From: CAYWJT01 sp964458655
GTDB taxonomy: Bacteria; Acidobacteriota; Aminicenantia; Aminicenantales; Saccharicenantaceae
DNA length: 58,509 nucleotides
Assembly: GCA_964458655.1 (NCBI GenBank)
Contig: CAYWJT010000009.1
Span: 1 to 58,509 of the forward strand
Direction of reading: 5' to 3'
Shown here: one piece after another, positions 1-8,668 of the stretch
Layout: the number at the start of each line of letters is the position of its first letter
How positions within the stretch are numbered: the stretch's first letter is position 1
Position numbers and translations under genes: made by a program
The notes under the pieces: generated by a model
What the model saw: the letters and a program-made list of their open reading frames with translations, nothing else
Told to the model about the DNA's origin: nothing
Database searches by the model: none

Positions 1-1
1 C

Positions 2-1603
2 ATGGAGGGATTCGAACAACCCGACCCGCTCTTAAGCCGGACTTTCGGCTCAGTCATCACGGCCCGGAACGGGGAAAGGACAGACGACCTCAATCTGCGT
101 TCCCCGGCCGCGACTTCGCACCTCTTCAACATCTACGTCCTGACCGAACATCCGTCATCGCCCGAGGCCTGGCTCAAGGCCGTTGACGAAATCATAGAGG
201 CCACTGAAAAAACGCCGTTCGCCGCCCGCCTTCACGGCCACCGCGCCTGGTGGGAACAGTTCTGGCGCCGGAGCTGGATAGACATCCGCTCCGCGGGCCC
301 CGACGATGACGCCTATATCCTGAGCCGTGCTTATGTCCTGCAGAGGTTCATCAACGCCTGCGCCGGCCGCGGCCGCTATCCCATCAAGTTCAACGGCTCG
401 ATCTTTACTGTTCCCAACCCGGGCAGCCCGGGGGACGCCGATTACCGCCGCTGGGGGCCGGGTTATTGGTGGCAGAACACCCGCCTGCCATACATAAGCA
501 TGTGCGCCTCGGGTGATTTCGACCTGCTGGAGCCGCTTTACCGGATGTACACGGGTGACGTCTTTGAAGCGGCCAAGTACCGCACCCGTCGTTATTTCGG
601 CCACGCCGGCGCCTATTTCAACGAGTGCGTCTATTTCTGGGGAGCGGCGTTCAACGAAGCCTACGGCTGGACACCACGCGAGGAGCGGACCGTGGTCGAG
701 AACGAGAGCCGCTGGCACCGTTGGGAATGGCAGGGCGGCGTCGAGCTCCTGCACATGATGCTCGACCATTACGAGCACACTCTGGACGAGGCCCTTCTCG
801 AAGAACGGCTGCTGCCTCTGGCTCACGAGATCCTGACTTTTTACGACCTGCACTATAAGGTCGATGACCGAGGGAAGATCGTCCTGGAGCCGGCCCAAGC
901 CCTCGAGACCTGGTGGGACTGCCGCAACCCCATGCCGGAGGTCGCCGGCATCCTGGCTGTCACGGAGCGGCTGCTGGAGCTGGCCGGGAACAGGGTCGGC
1001 GTTGAAGAGAGGTCTTTGTGGCGGAGAATGCATGACAAAATGCCGGAACTGCCCGTGCGGGAAGTTGAAGGCAGGAAGATGCTGGCCCCGGCCGAGCGAT
1101 TCGCCGACAAGAATAACATAGAGAATCCCGAGCTTTACGCCGTTTTTCCTTACCGCCGCATAGCCGTCGGCCGGCCGGGGATCGAACTGGGCGTTGAGAC
1201 CCTCAACCACCGCCAGGACCGGGGCAACTTCGGCTGGCGTCAGGACGACGTTTTCATGGCTTACCTGGGCCTGACCGAGCAGGCTCGCGAGTCTTTGGTC
1301 GGCCGCGCCCGCAAGCGGCACGAAGGCTCGCGTTTCCCGGCTTTCTGGGGACCGAATTACGACTGGATCCCGGACCAGGACCACGGCGGTGTCCTGCTCA
1401 AAGCGCTCCAGGCCATGCTGATGCAGACGGACGGGAAAAAGATCTACCTCCTGCCGGCCTGGCCGAAGGACTGGGAGGCCGACTTCCGCCTGCACGCGCC
1501 GTACAGGACGGTTATCGAAGGCCGGGTCGAAGGAGGCCGGGTGACCGGACTTTCAGTGACGCCTTCTTACCGGCGCCGGGACATCCTGATCATGGCTAAA
1601 TAG
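2..1603 (+). CDS. DUF5703-type six-hairpin glycosidase-like protein, 5' truncated
   Basis: The visible 533 residues look like the C-terminal catalytic-type (alpha/alpha)6 barrel of a DUF5703/GH95-related glycoside hydrolase. The stretch KFNGSIFTV (about residue 128) and, shortly after, YRRWGPGYWWQNTRLPY are typical of the barrel in this family, followed by further Trp/Glu-rich segments (FNECVYFWG, ALETWWDC). The last 60 residues (LLPAWPKDWEADFRLHAPY, then a short beta-rich tail) match the usual end of such enzymes. The reading frame is open to the window edge and the first ATG at base 2 has no visible ribosome site, so the true start and the N-terminal beta-sandwich domain lie outside. The substrate cannot be read from sequence; a plant or host polysaccharide side chain is the family expectation. 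It converges on glgA with only 15 bases between the stops. Confidence 0.7.
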   Translation: MEGFEQPDPLLSRTFGSVITARNGERTDDLNLRSPAATSHLFNIYVLTEHPSSPEAWLKAVDEIIEATEKTPFAARLHGHRAWWEQFWRRSWIDIRSAGPDDDAYILSRAYVLQRFINACAGRGRYPIKFNGSIFTVPNPGSPGDADYRRWGPGYWWQNTRLPYISMCASGDFDLLEPLYRMYTGDVFEAAKYRTRRYFGHAGAYFNECVYFWGAAFNEAYGWTPREERTVVENESRWHRWEWQGGVELLHMMLDHYEHTLDEALLEERLLPLAHEILTFYDLHYKVDDRGKIVLEPAQALETWWDCRNPMPEVAGILAVTERLLELAGNRVGVEERSLWRRMHDKMPELPVREVEGRKMLAPAERFADKNNIENPELYAVFPYRRIAVGRPGIELGVETLNHRQDRGNFGWRQDDVFMAYLGLTEQARESLVGRARKRHEGSRFPAFWGPNYDWIPDQDHGGVLLKALQAMLMQTDGKKIYLLPAWPKDWEADFRLHAPYRTVIEGRVEGGRVTGLSVTPSYRRRDILIMAK

Positions 1604-1618
1604 GGCGGGCTTCCTGGT

Positions 1619-3079
1619 CTATCTCCCGCGCATCGCGATTATGGTTTCGTAGAGCTCCAGGTAGCGGCGGGCCGACCTGTCCCAGGAAAAATCCGCCGCC
1701 ATGGCGTTCAGCACGAGCCTCCTCCAGCGTTGCCTGTCCGAGAAGGTCCGCGCCGCCCGGCCGAGGGCTTCCACGAGAGCGACGGGCGTGGCCGCCTCGA
1801 ACTTGAAGCCGTTGCCCCTGAGCGTCGCGGGCTCGAATTCCTGGATGGTGTCGTCGAGGCCGCCGGTCGCCCTGACCACCGGTATCGTCCCGTACTTGAG
1901 GCTGTACATCTGGGTCAGGCCGCACGGCTCGTAGCGGGACGGGATGAGGAACATGTCGCTTCCGGCGTAGATCGTCCGCGCCAGCTTCTCGTCGAAGGCG
2001 ATCTTCAGGCCCAGGTCTTCAGGGTACCTTTGACGGGCGGCCTCCAGGAATTCCTGGATCTTCTTCTCGCCGGTGCCCAGGATAACGAGCCTTACACCGA
2101 GCTTGAAGACGCCCTCCAAAGCCTCGCAGACGATGTCCAGCCCCTTCTGGCCGGCCAGCCTGGTCACCATGCCGACGACCGGCTTCGTTTCCTCGGCCGG
2201 CAGCCCGAACAGCCTGAGCAGCTCGAGCTTGGAGACAGTCTTGCCGCCGAGGTCGCGCGGCCCGTAGTTTGCGGGTATGAGAGCGTCCGACTCCGGGTTC
2301 CAAGCCTCGTAGTCCACGCCGTTGAGTATCCCGAAGAGCACGTCAGAGCGGTGGCGGAGCAGGCCGTCCAGCCCGCAGCCGAACTCCGGCGTCTGGATCT
2401 CACGGCTGTATTTGCGGCTGACCGTGGTCACGGCCGAGGCGTAGAGTATGCCGGCCTTGAGAAAGTTGACCTTGCCGAAGAATTCGAGATGGTTCATGTC
2501 GAAGAGCGTCGCGGGCAGGCCGAGGGCCGCCAGGATCTCCTTTTCGAACAGACCCTGGTAGGCGAGGTTGTGGATGGTGAAGACCGAGCCCGTCAGGGAG
2601 AAAAAGGGGTCGTCGGCCAGCGTGAACCTCAGGAAGGCGAAGGCCGCCGCCGACTGCCAATCGTTGCCGTGGACCAGGTCGGGCCGGAAACCGGTGGCTT
2701 TCATGGCTTCGAGCGCCGCCCGGCTGAAGAAGCCGAAGCGCTCGCCGTTGTCGGGATAATCCCCGGCTGGAGTGCCGTAGAGGAATTCACGGTCGAAGCG
2801 CTCGTCGCTGCCGATGAAGGAGAACGTGACATTGCCGGCACGGTGCTCGTAAAGGTTGAAAGACAGTCTCCGGCCGCCGAGGCTCACAAGCACGTTCTCG
2901 GCCGCCTTGACCAGGGGCAGACCTTTGGCCCGGACTTCCCGGTAAAGAGGGGTGAAGACCCGGACCTCGACCCGACCGGTCTCGGCCAGGAACTTGGGCA
3001 GCGCGCCGGCGACGTCGGCCAGGCCGCCGGTCTTGGAATAAGGCGCGACTTCGGACGAAAGGAAAGCTATCCTCATCAT
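1619..3079 (-). CDS. glgA: Glycogen synthase (ADP-glucose type, GT5)
   Basis: Transfers glucose from ADP-glucose to the non-reducing end of an alpha-1,4-glucan, in the cytoplasm, for glycogen storage. The 486-residue length is normal for bacterial GlgA. The N-terminus MRIAFLSSEVAPYSKTGGLA carries the KTGGL nucleotide-sugar loop. HGNDWQSA (around residue 136) fits the conserved HDW-type region. The C-terminal GT-B half has VGMVTRLAGQKGLD and the donor-site stretch PSRYEPCGLTQMYSLKYGT. Two adjacent ATG codons (3079, 3076) could serve as start. It is transcribed alone, divergently from the Nudix gene, and converges with the glycosidase gene. No other glycogen gene is adjacent. Confidence 0.95.
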   Translation of the reverse strand: MMRIAFLSSEVAPYSKTGGLADVAGALPKFLAETGRVEVRVFTPLYREVRAKGLPLVKAAENVLVSLGGRRLSFNLYEHRAGNVTFSFIGSDERFDREFLYGTPAGDYPDNGERFGFFSRAALEAMKATGFRPDLVHGNDWQSAAAFAFLRFTLADDPFFSLTGSVFTIHNLAYQGLFEKEILAALGLPATLFDMNHLEFFGKVNFLKAGILYASAVTTVSRKYSREIQTPEFGCGLDGLLRHRSDVLFGILNGVDYEAWNPESDALIPANYGPRDLGGKTVSKLELLRLFGLPAEETKPVVGMVTRLAGQKGLDIVCEALEGVFKLGVRLVILGTGEKKIQEFLEAARQRYPEDLGLKIAFDEKLARTIYAGSDMFLIPSRYEPCGLTQMYSLKYGTIPVVRATGGLDDTIQEFEPATLRGNGFKFEAATPVALVEALGRAARTFSDRQRWRRLVLNAMAADFSWDRSARRYLELYETIIAMRGR

Positions 3080-3150
3080 GGTCCAGCTATTTTACCACAG
3101 CCGCCAAAAGCGAAGTCTTCCGCTGCCGGATATTCCCGGATGAAAAACCC

Positions 3151-3179
3151 TTGAATTGCGCGGGCTGCGGCGCTATAAG
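3151..3179 (+). promoter_or_regulatory. Sigma-70-like promoter of the Nudix gene
   Basis: TTGAAT at 3151-3156 and TATAAG at 3174-3179 are separated by 17 bases, a good match to a housekeeping promoter. The predicted transcription start (about 3185-3187) lies within a few bases of the ATG at 3188, so the message could be leaderless. Pattern reading only. Confidence 0.45.
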
Positions 3180-3187
3180 AAGCCGGG

Positions 3188-3646
3188 ATGCTAAAAACCG
3201 CAACGCCGGACTGGCTGAGGGTCGCGGCCGCCGTCATCAGGCGCGGCGACGGGACCGTTCTCATCGCCCGCAGGTCTGGTTTGGGACCCGAAGGAGGCCG
3301 CTGGGAATTCCCCGGAGGCAAGCTCGAGGCGGGCGAGTCCTTCAGGCAATGTCTCGTCCGGGAGTTGAAAGAGGAGCTGGCGGTCGATATCGAGGTCCGC
3401 AAGCTCCTCTGCGTCGTTCGGCACGAAGCCGGCCCATCGGGAATAGAGCTCATCGTCTACGAAGCAGGACTCGTTTCCGGAGAGCCGGCCGCCCTCGAGC
3501 ACGAGGGTCTGGTCTGGGCCGAACCGGCCGCCATGGAAGAGGACGATTTCTGCGAGCCGGACCGGCCGGTCGTGCGACTGCTTAAAAGGGAAAGGCAGGC
3601 GGGAGACACGACGACCGCAGGACGGCCGGAACAAAAGGCGGGTTGA
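3188..3646 (+). CDS. Nudix hydrolase, MutT-like
   Basis: 152-residue protein of the MutT/Nudix superfamily, probably hydrolysing an oxidised or otherwise modified nucleoside triphosphate in the cytoplasm. The Nudix box runs from about residue 39: GGKLEAGESFRQCLVRELKE followed by ELAVDI, with the REL-x-EE catalytic core intact. The early WEFPGGK is typical of (8-oxo)-dGTP diphosphatases, but the substrate cannot be fixed from sequence. The ATG at 3188 lies just downstream of a good promoter and has no obvious Shine-Dalgarno sequence. The stop overlaps or abuts the start region of the next gene, so the two are probably cotranscribed. Confidence 0.85.
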   Translation: MLKTATPDWLRVAAAVIRRGDGTVLIARRSGLGPEGGRWEFPGGKLEAGESFRQCLVRELKEELAVDIEVRKLLCVVRHEAGPSGIELIVYEAGLVSGEPAALEHEGLVWAEPAAMEEDDFCEPDRPVVRLLKRERQAGDTTTAGRPEQKAG

Positions 3647-3654
3647 GGCGCACA

Positions 3655-4821
3655 ATGGAAAGCGTCAGGCTCAAGCCGGGCAGGGACAAAGCCGTCAGGA
3701 ACCGGCACCACTGGATCTTCTCCGGCGCCGTGGAGCGCCTGCCCGACTTCGAGGACGGCGCCCTGCTGCCGGTCGTTTCCTCTTCGGGCGAGGCGCTGGG
3801 CTGGGCCTATTTCAACCGCAGGACCTCGATAATGGGCCGGATGGTGAGCTTCGGCGACCGGCCGCCCGAGGCCGCCCTGCGCGAGAACATCCGCAGGGCG
3901 CTGGAGCTAAGACGCAGGCTTTTCGACCGGCACGTTACCAACGCCTACCGCCTGATAAACGCCGAGGGCGACGGCCTGCCGGGTCTCGTGGCCGACCTCT
4001 ACGACGATGTCCTGATCATCCAGGTGACGACGCTGGGCATGGAAAAGCTCAAACCGATGGTCCTCGGGATGCTGGCCGAGCTGGTCAAGCCGAGGGCGAT
4101 CATAGAAAGGTCCGACACTCCCTCGCGCCGGGAAGAGGGCCTCGAGGACCTGCGCGCCGTTCACCTGGGCGAGGACGTGGAGAACGTTCTGATACTGGAG
4201 GAAGGGCTAATCTTCAAGGTCGGCCTGAAGGACAGCCAGAAGACCGGCTTTTACCTGGACCAGCGAGAGATGCGCAAGCTCGTCGGACGCCTGGCCCGGG
4301 GCAGGACGCTTCTCAACGCCTTCTCTTACACCGGCTCCTTCGCGGTCCATGCCGCCAAGGGAGGAGCCCGGCGGGCAGACTCCGTGGACTACTCTGAAAA
4401 GGCCATCGCCCTGGCCAAGGAGAGCTTCGAGCTCAACAGCCTGGCCGCCGAGGCGGGCTTTTTCTTCGTGGCCGACGTCTTCAATTTCCTGCGGCAGCCC
4501 GGGCTCGACTACGACTTTATCGTCCTCGATCCGCCGGCCTTCGCCAAGAGGAAAAGCGACGTCATGGCCGCCTGCCGGGGCTACAAGGACATCAACCGGC
4601 TGGCCATCCGGCAGGTCAGGCCGGGCGGGCTCATCATCACTTGCTCATGCTCCCATTTCGTGGACGAGGCTCTCTTCCAGAAAGTGGTCTTCGAGGCGGC
4701 CGCCGAGGCCGGCCGGAGCGTCAAGATAATCCAGAAGCACCGCCAGGCCCTCGACCATCCGGTCAACATCTTCCATCCCGAAACGGCCTACCTTAAAGGA
4801 TTCCTGCTCAGCGTCGATTAA
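3655..4821 (+). CDS. Class I rRNA large-subunit methyltransferase, RlmI-like
   Basis: 388-residue S-adenosylmethionine-dependent methyltransferase of the RlmI/YccW type, which makes 5-methylcytosine in 23S rRNA in characterised relatives. The N-terminal about 70 residues are a PUA-like RNA-binding domain (VRLKPGRDKAVRNRHHWIFS). The middle has the EEGLIFKVGLKDSQKTGFYLDQRE linker typical of this family (shown here only as landmarks EEGLIF and TGFYLDQRE). The Rossmann part has the SAM loop NAFSYTGSFAVHAAKGGA and the catalytic-type DPPAFAK. The C-terminal CSCSHFV fits the second conserved cysteine region. ATG 3655 is preferred over an in-frame TTG at 3643 that overlaps the Nudix stop. Confidence 0.85.
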   Translation: MESVRLKPGRDKAVRNRHHWIFSGAVERLPDFEDGALLPVVSSSGEALGWAYFNRRTSIMGRMVSFGDRPPEAALRENIRRALELRRRLFDRHVTNAYRLINAEGDGLPGLVADLYDDVLIIQVTTLGMEKLKPMVLGMLAELVKPRAIIERSDTPSRREEGLEDLRAVHLGEDVENVLILEEGLIFKVGLKDSQKTGFYLDQREMRKLVGRLARGRTLLNAFSYTGSFAVHAAKGGARRADSVDYSEKAIALAKESFELNSLAAEAGFFFVADVFNFLRQPGLDYDFIVLDPPAFAKRKSDVMAACRGYKDINRLAIRQVRPGGLIITCSCSHFVDEALFQKVVFEAAAEAGRSVKIIQKHRQALDHPVNIFHPETAYLKGFLLSVD

Positions 4822-4838
4822 GCCGGGAGCATAATCGT

Positions 4839-5067
4839 GGAGGCCATCCTCTTGCGAGCAAACATCCCCCATTCAGTGAAAGCGCGAAGGACTGAAGAGG
4901 GGTGGCACGGCTCCAGTCCCCGCAACGCCCGCAGCGGAAGGGGTTCCCCACGGGGGGATGGGTGGAGCGAGGACGGACGGGGACGAGCCGTGACAGGCCC
5001 CCCATTCTAACTCAAGCCCGTCACGGAATTGGGAGGCCATCCTCTTACGAGCAAACATCCCCCGTTC
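4839..5067. repeat. Structured intergenic repeat: 36-base direct repeat flanking a long inverted repeat
   Basis: Bases 4839-4874 and 5032-5067 match at 34 of 36 positions (both begin GGAGGCCATCCTCTT). Between them CACGGCTC (4906-4913) plus GTCCCC (4916-4921) can pair with GGGGAC (4979-4984) plus GAGCCGTG (4985-4992), closing a 57-base loop that is itself GC-rich and self-complementary. A second short inverted repeat, CCGTGAC/GTCACGG, lies at about 4988-5026. CCCCCATTC or a near copy occurs three times. The layout suggests a multicopy intergenic element or structured RNA ending in a second partial copy. No second instance was seen elsewhere in the window. Confidence 0.55.
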
Positions 5068-5077
5068 TGGAGCCGCT

Positions 5078-5107
5078 TTGCTTTTGACGGCGGCGCTAAC
5101 ATATAAT
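5078..5107 (+). promoter_or_regulatory. Promoter-like site with a perfect TATAAT box
   Basis: TATAAT at 5102-5107 precedes the gene starting at 5150. Upstream, TTGCTT (5078-5083) is 18 bases away, while TTGACG (5084-5089) is only 12 bases away, too close for a standard -35. Which one is used cannot be told from sequence. Confidence 0.4.
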
Positions 5108-5149
5108 GCTCGGCGGCCGGACGAGACGAAGCCGGCCTTGGAGGACCTG

Positions 5150-5602
5150 ATGAACGGAAAGACTGAAGATAAAACTCGGCTGAGGGGCATGCGGATCATC
5201 GCCGTGTCGGCCCTTGTCGACCTGGTCATCCTGCTGGCGGCGGCCGAGTTCATGCGGACGCGATTGAAACCCTTCCTGGGTTTCGCCGCGCGCCAGAACC
5301 TGCAGCCCGTGCGCTACGCGGTCTTCGGCCTGGCGGCCCTGACAATCTTGATCATCCGCATAATCAAGTCCAGACTCTCCACGGGCACCGCCTGCGACAG
5401 GGGAGAGGCCCTTTCAAGAAGGCTCCCGCGAACCAACGCCGTGATCATGGCCCTGGCCGTCGTCCCGGCCCTGCTCGGGTTCCTGCTGTTCCTTCTCTAC
5501 GGCCTGAACGTCGACCTCTACCTCCTCTTGTTCGCCTCCGCCTGCCTCATCTTCATCTTTTTCCCCAGGGAAACCGCCGGCACAGGGCAGACCGATGTCT
5601 GA
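5150..5602 (+). CDS. Small integral membrane protein, unknown function
   Basis: 150-residue protein that I do not recognise. It has a short charged N-terminus, then four probable membrane segments: around residues 16-34 (IIAVSALVDLVILLAAAEF), 56-70 (YAVFGLAALTILIIRI), 97-115 (VIMALAVVPALLGFLLFLL) and 117-135 (LNVDLYLLLFASACLIFIFF). The loops are Arg/Lys-rich. ATG 5150 is chosen because GGAGGA sits five bases upstream; an upstream in-frame TTG at 5078 would lie inside the promoter. The M1 peptidase gene starts 18 bases after its stop, so they are probably cotranscribed. Confidence 0.65.
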   Translation: MNGKTEDKTRLRGMRIIAVSALVDLVILLAAAEFMRTRLKPFLGFAARQNLQPVRYAVFGLAALTILIIRIIKSRLSTGTACDRGEALSRRLPRTNAVIMALAVVPALLGFLLFLLYGLNVDLYLLLFASACLIFIFFPRETAGTGQTDV

Positions 5603-5620
5603 AGTCCAATGGAGGCGCTG

Positions 5621-7789
5621 ATGAAAACAAAGCCCTTGATAGTCGCCGGGGCCGTCCTGCTGACGGCATGTGCGCTCGCAGGAGGGACCGGCCGGGAGGC
5701 GCGGGCACAAGCGGCCGGACCGGAAGTGCCCGGCCTGCGCTACGAGATACGCGTGGAGCTCGACGACGTCAACAAGACGCTCGCCGGGACCGAGGACATC
5801 GCCTGGTTCAACCGAACTTCCGAGCCGGTTTCCGACATGCTCTTCCATCTCTACTGGAACGCCTTCAAGAACGAGCAGAGCGTTTTCTTCAAGGAGATGA
5901 CCGGCGGCTCGCTCTTCAGCCGGGGCGGCCTGCCCAAGGAAGGCGAGTGGGGCTGGATAGACGTCACCGAGGTCCGGACCGACAAGGGTCTGGACCTCAC
6001 CTCAGGCCTGGAGTTCGTCCATCCCGACGGTCCGGAGACGGCAGGGGACGAAACGGCGTTGCGGGTCAGGCTGCCGGAGCCGGTCCAGCCGGGCGGATAC
6101 GTCAGGCTGAGCCTTTCGTTCCGCTCCAAGATCCCGAGGACGGTGGCCAGGAGCGGCTACTACCGGGATTCGTTCTTCATCGCCCAGTGGTTCCCCAAGC
6201 CAGGCGTCTATGAAGAGGGCCGTGGCTGGAACGCCCACGCCTATCATCTCAACTCCGAGTTCTTCGCCGACTTCGCCGATTTCATCGTCCACATCACCCT
6301 GCCCGAGAAGTACGTCGTCGGCGCGACAGGCAAGGAGGTCGAGGTCAAGCCGGCCGGAAAACCAGGTCTGGTCACGCGGACCTACGTCCAGTCCATGGTC
6401 CATGACTTCGCCTGGACGGCCGACCGGCGCTACGTCAAGCTGGAAAGGCGCTTCTCCGGAGAGGAAGACGTGTCGCCCGAAGAGTACCGCGAAGCGGCGG
6501 AGACGCTGAGCCTCGAGCCCGGAGAGGTCAGGCTGCCCGACGTCCGGATGATCCTGCTCATCGCGCCGGAGCACAAACGGCAGGCCGACCGTCATTTCCG
6601 GGCCCTCGCCAACGCCATCAAGTACTACGGTCTCTGGTACGGTCCGTATCCATACGAGACCATCACGCTGGTCGACCCGCCCTTCCGCACGGAGAGCGGC
6701 GGCATGGAATACCCGACCTTCGTTACCGGCGGCACCAGGGTCCTGACGCCCAAGGATTATCTTTCGACGGAAAGCGTCATCGTCCATGAGTTCGGCCATA
6801 ACTACTGGTACGGCCTGTGCGCCAACAACGAGTTCGAAGAAGCCTGGCTCGACGAAGGCATCAATACCTATTCCACGGCACGGGCTATGGACCGGGCCTA
6901 CGGCCCGGGCCGCCTGCCGGCCTATTTCGCGGGGCTGCCCTTGGGGCCGGTCATCCCCACGCCGAAGATCGGCGAATTCGAGACCTACCGGGCGGCCGCG
7001 CTCTTCGCGGTCAGGCTCGACCCGGTGGTGACCGCTTCCTGGAAGTTCTCCGAGCCTATGAGCTACGGCGCCAACGTCTACATGCGGGCGGCCACGCTTC
7101 TGCGCACCCTGGAGGGCCTGCTCGGAGAGCCGGTCATGGCCAAGGTCATGAGGACGTTCCAGACGCGCTTCAGGTTCAGGCACCCGACGACCGCGGATTT
7201 CATCGCGACCGTGAACGAGGTCTCGGGACGGAACCTCAACTGGTTCTTCGAGGAGCTGTTCTTCGCCACCCGCGACTTCGACTACGGCGTCGCCTCGGTC
7301 CGCTCGGCCGAGAAGCCCGCCCGCTGGCGCGGCGTCTTCGACATCGACGGACGCAAAGAAGAGGTCACCGCCGCGAAGATCAAGGAGCTCGAAGAGGCCG
7401 AAAAGAAGGACACTTCGACCGCGGCTCAGGCCGGAGCAGCCGTAAGCGGCGAAGGAGCGAAGGAATACGTCACGGTCGTCACCCTCAGGCGCTACGGGGA
7501 GGCCCGGCTCGGCGGCGACGCCAAGGTCGAGCTCGTCGTCCGCTTCGAGGACGGCAGCGAGGAAACGCGCTCCTGGGACGGCCGCGACCGCTGGGCCAGG
7601 TTCGTCATCGTCAAGCCGGCCCGGTTCAAGGAAGCCCTGATCGACCCCGGGAACATCTGGAAGATCGACATGAACCTGGCCAACAACAGCTACCGCGCCG
7701 GCAGCGTGGGCAGGAACGTCTTCAGGCTGATGGCCCGGGTCGTTTTCTCGCTGCAGAACCTTTTCCTGCTGGCGTCCTTCGGGCTTTAA
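5621..7789 (+). CDS. Secreted M1-family (gluzincin) metallopeptidase
   Basis: 722-residue exported zinc aminopeptidase-like enzyme. The N-terminus is a Sec signal (MKTKPLIVAGAVLLTACALA, cleavage after ALA or near REARAQ). A beta-rich N-terminal M1 domain follows (GLRYEIRVELDDVNKTLAGT). The catalytic domain has GGMEYP (substituting for the GAMEN exopeptidase signature) and VHEFGHNYWYGLCANNEFEE, giving the HExxH zinc site and the third ligand Glu, with WLDEGINTY after it. The C-terminal about 100 residues form a beta-rich extension ending in a hydrophobic helix (VVFSLQNLFLLASFGL) that may anchor it. ATG 5621 has GGAGG five bases upstream. It probably degrades peptides in the periplasm for amino acid uptake. 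The downstream membrane protein gene starts 11 bases after the stop. Confidence 0.85.
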   Translation: MKTKPLIVAGAVLLTACALAGGTGREARAQAAGPEVPGLRYEIRVELDDVNKTLAGTEDIAWFNRTSEPVSDMLFHLYWNAFKNEQSVFFKEMTGGSLFSRGGLPKEGEWGWIDVTEVRTDKGLDLTSGLEFVHPDGPETAGDETALRVRLPEPVQPGGYVRLSLSFRSKIPRTVARSGYYRDSFFIAQWFPKPGVYEEGRGWNAHAYHLNSEFFADFADFIVHITLPEKYVVGATGKEVEVKPAGKPGLVTRTYVQSMVHDFAWTADRRYVKLERRFSGEEDVSPEEYREAAETLSLEPGEVRLPDVRMILLIAPEHKRQADRHFRALANAIKYYGLWYGPYPYETITLVDPPFRTESGGMEYPTFVTGGTRVLTPKDYLSTESVIVHEFGHNYWYGLCANNEFEEAWLDEGINTYSTARAMDRAYGPGRLPAYFAGLPLGPVIPTPKIGEFETYRAAALFAVRLDPVVTASWKFSEPMSYGANVYMRAATLLRTLEGLLGEPVMAKVMRTFQTRFRFRHPTTADFIATVNEVSGRNLNWFFEELFFATRDFDYGVASVRSAEKPARWRGVFDIDGRKEEVTAAKIKELEEAEKKDTSTAAQAGAAVSGEGAKEYVTVVTLRRYGEARLGGDAKVELVVRFEDGSEETRSWDGRDRWARFVIVKPARFKEALIDPGNIWKIDMNLANNSYRAGSVGRNVFRLMARVVFSLQNLFLLASFGL

Positions 7790-7800
7790 GGAGCGATAAC

Positions 7801-8667
7801 ATGACAGTCACCAGAGCTTTCAGCCTGGGCCTGGCGCTTTCCATGCGCGGGTTCAAGGCTCTGCTAACAGTCTGGGCGTCGAACCTCATCTACGCCGGCC
7901 TGGTCGCGGCGCCGGCCCTGTTCCTCATCCATTCCAGTCTCGGCTCTTCGCTTTACGGGGACACGGTGCGGCCCTTCGACGTCGACTGGCTGGCCGACAT
8001 GTTCTACGCGCATCAGGCGGTCGTCCCGGCGTTTATCGGACTGGCTCTGGCCGCGGTCCTGATATACGCCCTGCTGGCCGTGTTCCTTTCCGGCGGGTTG
8101 GCCGGACGTCTTCTGGACACAGCCGGCGGCACGACGCTCCGGGAATTCTTCTCGGACTGCGGGAGATATTTCCTGCCTTTCTTGAAGCTGGCGGCCTTCT
8201 GGGCGCTTTGTCTCATCTTCGGGCTGGGGTTCGTTTGGAGCCTGCTCGCCCGGATCACGGACCAGGCGGCCGGGAGCGCGAGCAACGAATGGCCGGTCAT
8301 CATCCTGTCCGTCGCCCGGACGGCGGTGATCCTGCTTCTCCTTTCGTTCCTGCGTCTTTTCCTGGACTACGCCAGGATAATCATGGTCACGGAGAACGAA
8401 CGGCGGCTTTTCAAATCCCTGAGGCTCGGCGCGGCCTCCGTCAAAGGCCGTTTCTTCAAGGCTTGGCTGCTCTATCTCCTGCTCGCGCTTTTTGCGGCCG
8501 CGGGAACCTTCGCCGGCATCCTTATCGCCCGTCATCTCGCCCACCCGGGAGGCGCCGCGCTGGCGCTGGGCGTCGTCGGGATGCAGGTTTACATCGTCTT
8601 CCGCGTGCTGGCCCGGTCGCTTTTCATCACCGCCCAGGCGGAATTCCTGAAAGGGCAGCCCTTCTGA
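7801..8667 (+). CDS. Multi-pass membrane protein, unknown function
   Basis: 288-residue protein with about six hydrophobic helices (for example AGLVAAPALFLIHSSL, VVPAFIGLALAAVLIYALLA, LAAFWALCLIFGLGFVWSLL, VILLLLSFLRLFLDYARIIM, LLYLLLALFAAAGTFAGILI). The pattern of a fixed domain followed by VTENERRLFKSLRLG between helices recalls DUF4013/YckC-like bacterial membrane proteins, but I cannot assign a family with confidence. ATG 7801 follows GGAG seven bases upstream. It lies between the M1 peptidase gene and the beta-CASP gene, with one base separating its stop from the next ATG, so the three appear to be one operon. Confidence 0.7.
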   Translation: MTVTRAFSLGLALSMRGFKALLTVWASNLIYAGLVAAPALFLIHSSLGSSLYGDTVRPFDVDWLADMFYAHQAVVPAFIGLALAAVLIYALLAVFLSGGLAGRLLDTAGGTTLREFFSDCGRYFLPFLKLAAFWALCLIFGLGFVWSLLARITDQAAGSASNEWPVIILSVARTAVILLLLSFLRLFLDYARIIMVTENERRLFKSLRLGAASVKGRFFKAWLLYLLLALFAAAGTFAGILIARHLAHPGGAALALGVVGMQVYIVFRVLARSLFITAQAEFLKGQPF

Positions 8668-8668
8668 G

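Larger units (their letters stand above)
4822..5149. other. Intergenic region holding a repeat element and a promoter
   Basis: 328 bases without a convincing gene. It contains a 36-base direct repeat spaced 193 bases apart, a long potential stem-loop between the copies, and a perfect TATAAT box just upstream of the small membrane protein gene. These are listed separately. Confidence 0.6.

Noticed and set aside
155..1495. Minus-strand frame (446 codons) over the glycosidase gene
   Set aside because: The plus-strand product has family motifs; the antisense one has none.
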